NCBI GenBank assembly: GCA_049615605.1
Contig: JBMZFW010000028.1
Location: 1 to 14,203 of the forward strand
Source: JAQWUY01 sp049615605
Lineage (GTDB): Bacteria; Pseudomonadota; Alphaproteobacteria; JAQWUY01
Length of the DNA: 14,203 bases
Direction of reading: 5' to 3'
Shown here: one piece after another, positions 13,940 through 14,203 of the stretch
How positions within the stretch are numbered: the first letter of the stretch is position 1
How the letters are laid out: each line of letters starts with the position of its first letter
Notes under the pieces: model-generated
The model's input: the letters and a program-made list of their open reading frames with translations, nothing else
What the model was told of the DNA's origin: nothing
Databases searched by the model: none
Made by a program: the position numbers and the translations under genes

Positions 13940-14203
13940 TTAATTTTTCTTGTACGAACCAAGCACAGTTATTTTGTTTGTATAAAAATCTAGTTCCGCC
14001 ATTGCAAGTTTAACATTGGCATCATTTATACCACCTTTAAATTCCACATAAAAATGCGCTTCACCAGAATTATTAATCATTGGTACATAGCTTTCCAGCT
14101 TTAATATCTGAATACCATTTGTGGCAAAACCGCCCAATGCTTTATATAAACTAGCAGGGATATTACGAGTATAAAAAATACAACTTGTCTTAACATCATC
14201 ACC
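13940..14203 (-). CDS. pheA: prephenate dehydratase, C-terminal ACT domain (cut by window edge)
   Basis: The frame is open from the window edge to a stop at 13942-13940 and gives the last 87 residues. SCIFYTRNIPASLYKALGGF, then ATNGIQILKLESYVP and HFYVEFKGG, ending in ITVLGSYKKN, follow the phenylalanine-sensing ACT domain of monofunctional prephenate dehydratase. The KALGGFA and KLESY positions correspond to the family's GALx and ESRP effector-binding motifs. The enzyme converts prephenate to phenylpyruvate, the committed step to phenylalanine, and this domain normally gives feedback inhibition by Phe. The catalytic domain lies outside the window. A TTG at 14137 opens a shorter reading but is an internal leucine codon. 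Confidence 0.9.
   Translation of the reverse strand, partial: GDDVKTSCIFYTRNIPASLYKALGGFATNGIQILKLESYVPMINNSGEAHFYVEFKGGINDANVKLAMAELDFYTNKITVLGSYKKN

Overview
The window is AT-rich bacterial chromosome, almost fully packed with genes of ordinary metabolism and transport. Several features suggest an alphaproteobacterium with a low GC content: the aroQ-accB-accC order, a short CinA-type protein without the deamidase domain, BluB-type dimethylbenzimidazole synthase, a PheA with a C-terminal ACT domain of the alphaproteobacterial kind, and a Tat-exported PotD-type binding protein. This placement is inferred from gene content and protein character. No rRNA or other taxonomic marker is present to settle it.

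Layout from left to right. (1) 1-1292, minus strand: the N-terminal 430 codons of an S9-family serine peptidase, cut by the window edge before the catalytic serine. (2) 1349-1978, plus: bluB, divergent from the peptidase across a very AT-rich 56-bp gap. (3) 2200-6057, plus: aroQ, accB, accC, a CinA-like molybdopterin-binding-domain gene and a HugZ-type haem-degrading oxygenase, closed by a strong intrinsic terminator (6085-6132). Two small inverted repeats lie in the likely aroQ leader. (4) 6218-6305: tRNA-Leu(UAA) with encoded CCA and its own terminator (6310-6340). (5) 6468-11937, plus: a tightly spaced run encoding a spermidine/putrescine-type ABC importer (binding protein, two permeases, ATPase), then a divergent ProC-like reductase and a short-chain dehydrogenase. 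(6) 11938-14203, minus: the C-terminus of prephenate dehydratase (pheA), a flavodoxin-like NAD(P)H-dependent FMN reductase, and a TrkH-type potassium transporter. The last two are joined by a one-base TAATG overlap.

The genes cover aromatic amino acid synthesis (aroQ early in the shikimate pathway, pheA at the phenylalanine branch), the first step of fatty acid synthesis (accBC), cobalamin lower-ligand synthesis (bluB), haem breakdown, uptake of a polyamine-like cationic solute, and potassium uptake. I see no transposase, integrase, phage gene, CRISPR array or toxin-antitoxin pair, and nothing that clearly forms a new defence or mobile system. The most unusual items are the ProC-like protein, whose canonical P5C-reductase signatures are all altered and which is coupled to the transporter, and the coupling of a flavin reductase to TrkH.
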